Below, in pieces: positions 5,941 through 6,964 of a stretch of DNA of 6,964 nt. The notes under the pieces were generated by a model. The model did not search any database and was not told the origin of the DNA. It was given only the letters and a program-made list of their open reading frames with translations. A program made the translations under genes and the position numbers. Numbering within the stretch: position 1 is the first letter of the stretch; every line of letters starts with the position of its first letter. Source of the stretch: an uncultured Collinsella sp. (GTDB taxonomy: Bacteria > Actinomycetota > Coriobacteriia > Coriobacteriales > Coriobacteriaceae); assembly GCA_937989795.1 (NCBI GenBank), contig CALKBB010000156.1, forward strand, positions 1 to 6,964. The letters are read 5' to 3'.

Positions 5941-6964
5941 TTACTCTTTCTCCACAGCGCGCATGATCGCCTTGTAGATCTCCATCAGCGGAATGATCAG
6001 GAAGGCAAGGGCCAAAGCGGCGATAACGCCCTTGAGCTCAAGCGTCACGGGGCCAAAGAACATCTCGGCAAGCGTCGGCTGCACGGTAACGATCACCGTC
6101 AGCACCAGCGCCAGCGCGGCAGAGGCCCACAGCCACTTGTTCTGCTTCTTCATGCTAAACAGCGACGCACGACGGCTGCGCATATTGAAGCAGTGGAAAA
6201 TTTCGACCATGTTGAGCGTGATGAACGCCATCATCACGCCTTCCTCGTCGGCATTGGCGGCGATCATATCGGCGATGTGGATGTAGCCCATGTCAAAGTA
6301 CACGCCCACAAAGAAGCTCGCCAGCACCAGCACGGTGATGATCAAGCCCTGGACCACGCAGTCCAGACCCATATGTCCGGCAAAGACGCCGTCCTTGGCG
6401 TTGCGCGGCTTGCGCTTCATGATGTCGCCCTCGGCATCCTCCATGCCCAGCGCGAGCGCGGGGAAGCAGTCAGTAACCAGGTTCACCCACAGCAGCTGCA
6501 CCGGCTGGAAGATGGTAAAGCCGATGAGCGTGGCGATAAACACCGAGAATACCTCGGCAAGGTTGGCCGAAAGCAGGAACTGGATGACCTTGCGGATGTT
6601 GTCGTAGATGCGGCGACCCTCTTCGCAAGCACCGATGATGGTGGCGAAGTTGTCGTCGGCAAGTACCATGTCGGCGACGTTCTTGGTGACGTCGGTGCCG
6701 GTGATGCCCATGCCAACGCCGATGTCTGCGCGCTTGATGGACGGGGCGTCGTTGACGCCGTCGCCCGTCATGGCCACGATCTGGTCGCGCGACTTCCAAG
6801 CCTCGACGATGCGGGTCTTATGCTCGGGCTGGACGCGGGCGTACACGCCGTAATCCTCGATGTGCGCGTCGAGCTCCTCGTCGCTCATGCGATCGAGGTC
6901 GGCACCGGTGATGGCATGGCTGCGATCGGTGACGATTCCCAGCTGCTTGGCAATGGCCACGGCG
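5941..6964 (-). CDS. P-type Ca2+-transporting ATPase (P2 type), C-terminal part, 5' end outside the window
   Basis: This is a membrane cation pump that uses ATP to export Ca2+. Only the last 340 residues are visible. The GTG at 6960 is an internal valine codon (AVAIAKQLGI is family sequence), so the gene continues past the edge. The phosphorylation motif DKTGT would lie upstream. Counting from that valine, the P-domain hinge TGDGVNDAP is at 65-73, followed by KRADIGVGMGITGTDVTKN. Six hydrophobic segments match M5-M10: about 127-150, 153-173, 199-222, 241-258, 277-294 and 309-330. Residues matching the SERCA Ca2+ ligands are present: N133 and E136 in SANLAE (M5), N160, T163 and D164 in WVNLVTD (M6), and E253 in MVEIFHCFN (M8). 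These favour Ca2+ over Na+/K+ or Mg2+. The fragment ends in VEKE and TAA. The next gene, rsgA, is about 240 nt downstream and probably separate. Confidence 0.93.
   Translation of the reverse strand, partial: AVAIAKQLGIVTDRSHAITGADLDRMSDEELDAHIEDYGVYARVQPEHKTRIVEAWKSRDQIVAMTGDGVNDAPSIKRADIGVGMGITGTDVTKNVADMVLADDNFATIIGACEEGRRIYDNIRKVIQFLLSANLAEVFSVFIATLIGFTIFQPVQLLWVNLVTDCFPALALGMEDAEGDIMKRKPRNAKDGVFAGHMGLDCVVQGLIITVLVLASFFVGVYFDMGYIHIADMIAANADEEGVMMAFITLNMVEIFHCFNMRSRRASLFSMKKQNKWLWASAALALVLTVIVTVQPTLAEMFFGPVTLELKGVIAALALAFLIIPLMEIYKAIMRAVEKE

Noticed and set aside
4575..5966. A 463-codon open frame on the plus strand, opposite rsgA and the intergenic region
   Set aside because: Low-complexity antisense shadow. 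It runs through the palindromic element and a terminator and has no recognisable motif, while the minus strand carries intact RsgA motifs.
1..6964. CRISPR arrays, tRNA or rRNA genes, insertion sequences or phage genes
   Set aside because: No regularly spaced direct repeats, no cloverleaf-like sequence, and no transposase, integrase or phage motifs were seen on either strand.

Overview
The window is GC-rich. All five recognisable genes lie on the minus strand, tightly packed and read from high to low coordinates, with strong AGGAGG-type ribosome binding sites and frequent GTG starts. Gene content and codon style suggest a high-GC actinobacterium, with gut Coriobacteriia such as Collinsella the best guess. 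That placement is an inference from general resemblance and was not tested by any search. No phage, transposase, CRISPR, tRNA or rRNA signal was seen.

Layout, in the direction of transcription. (1) Positions 6964-5941 hold the C-terminal part of a P-type Ca2+-transporting ATPase whose 5' end lies outside the window. (2) Positions 5940-5700 are intergenic. They hold an 87-nt palindromic element (5843-5929) and a hairpin plus T-tract (5748-5782). (3) Positions 5699-4515 encode RsgA, the circularly permuted GTPase of 30S ribosome maturation, followed by a clear rho-independent terminator at 4461-4496. (4) Positions 4460-4263 are the upstream region of the next operon, unusually rich in inverted repeats, including a hairpin directly before the ribosome binding site. 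(5) Positions 4262-1 are four overlapping genes of a Tad/Flp pilus locus: cpaB/rcpC-like (SAF domain), tadZ/cpaE-like (pseudo-receiver plus MinD-type ATPase), tadA/cpaF (secretion ATPase) and the start of tadB (inner-membrane platform), which runs off the left edge.

The Tad proteins are expected to act together. TadZ positions the machine, TadA hydrolyses ATP to drive pilin assembly through the TadB/TadC membrane platform, and the membrane-anchored CpaB-like protein sits outside the membrane. The pilin, prepilin peptidase, TadC and pseudopilins would be expected beyond position 1. Every junction inside the operon overlaps (1 to 28 nt), which implies co-transcription and translational coupling.

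I found no clearly new system. The points most worth a second look are the unusual P-loop and long acidic/proline-rich linker of the TadZ-like protein, the inverted-repeat array before the pilus operon, and the palindromic element with alternative pairings after the ATPase gene.
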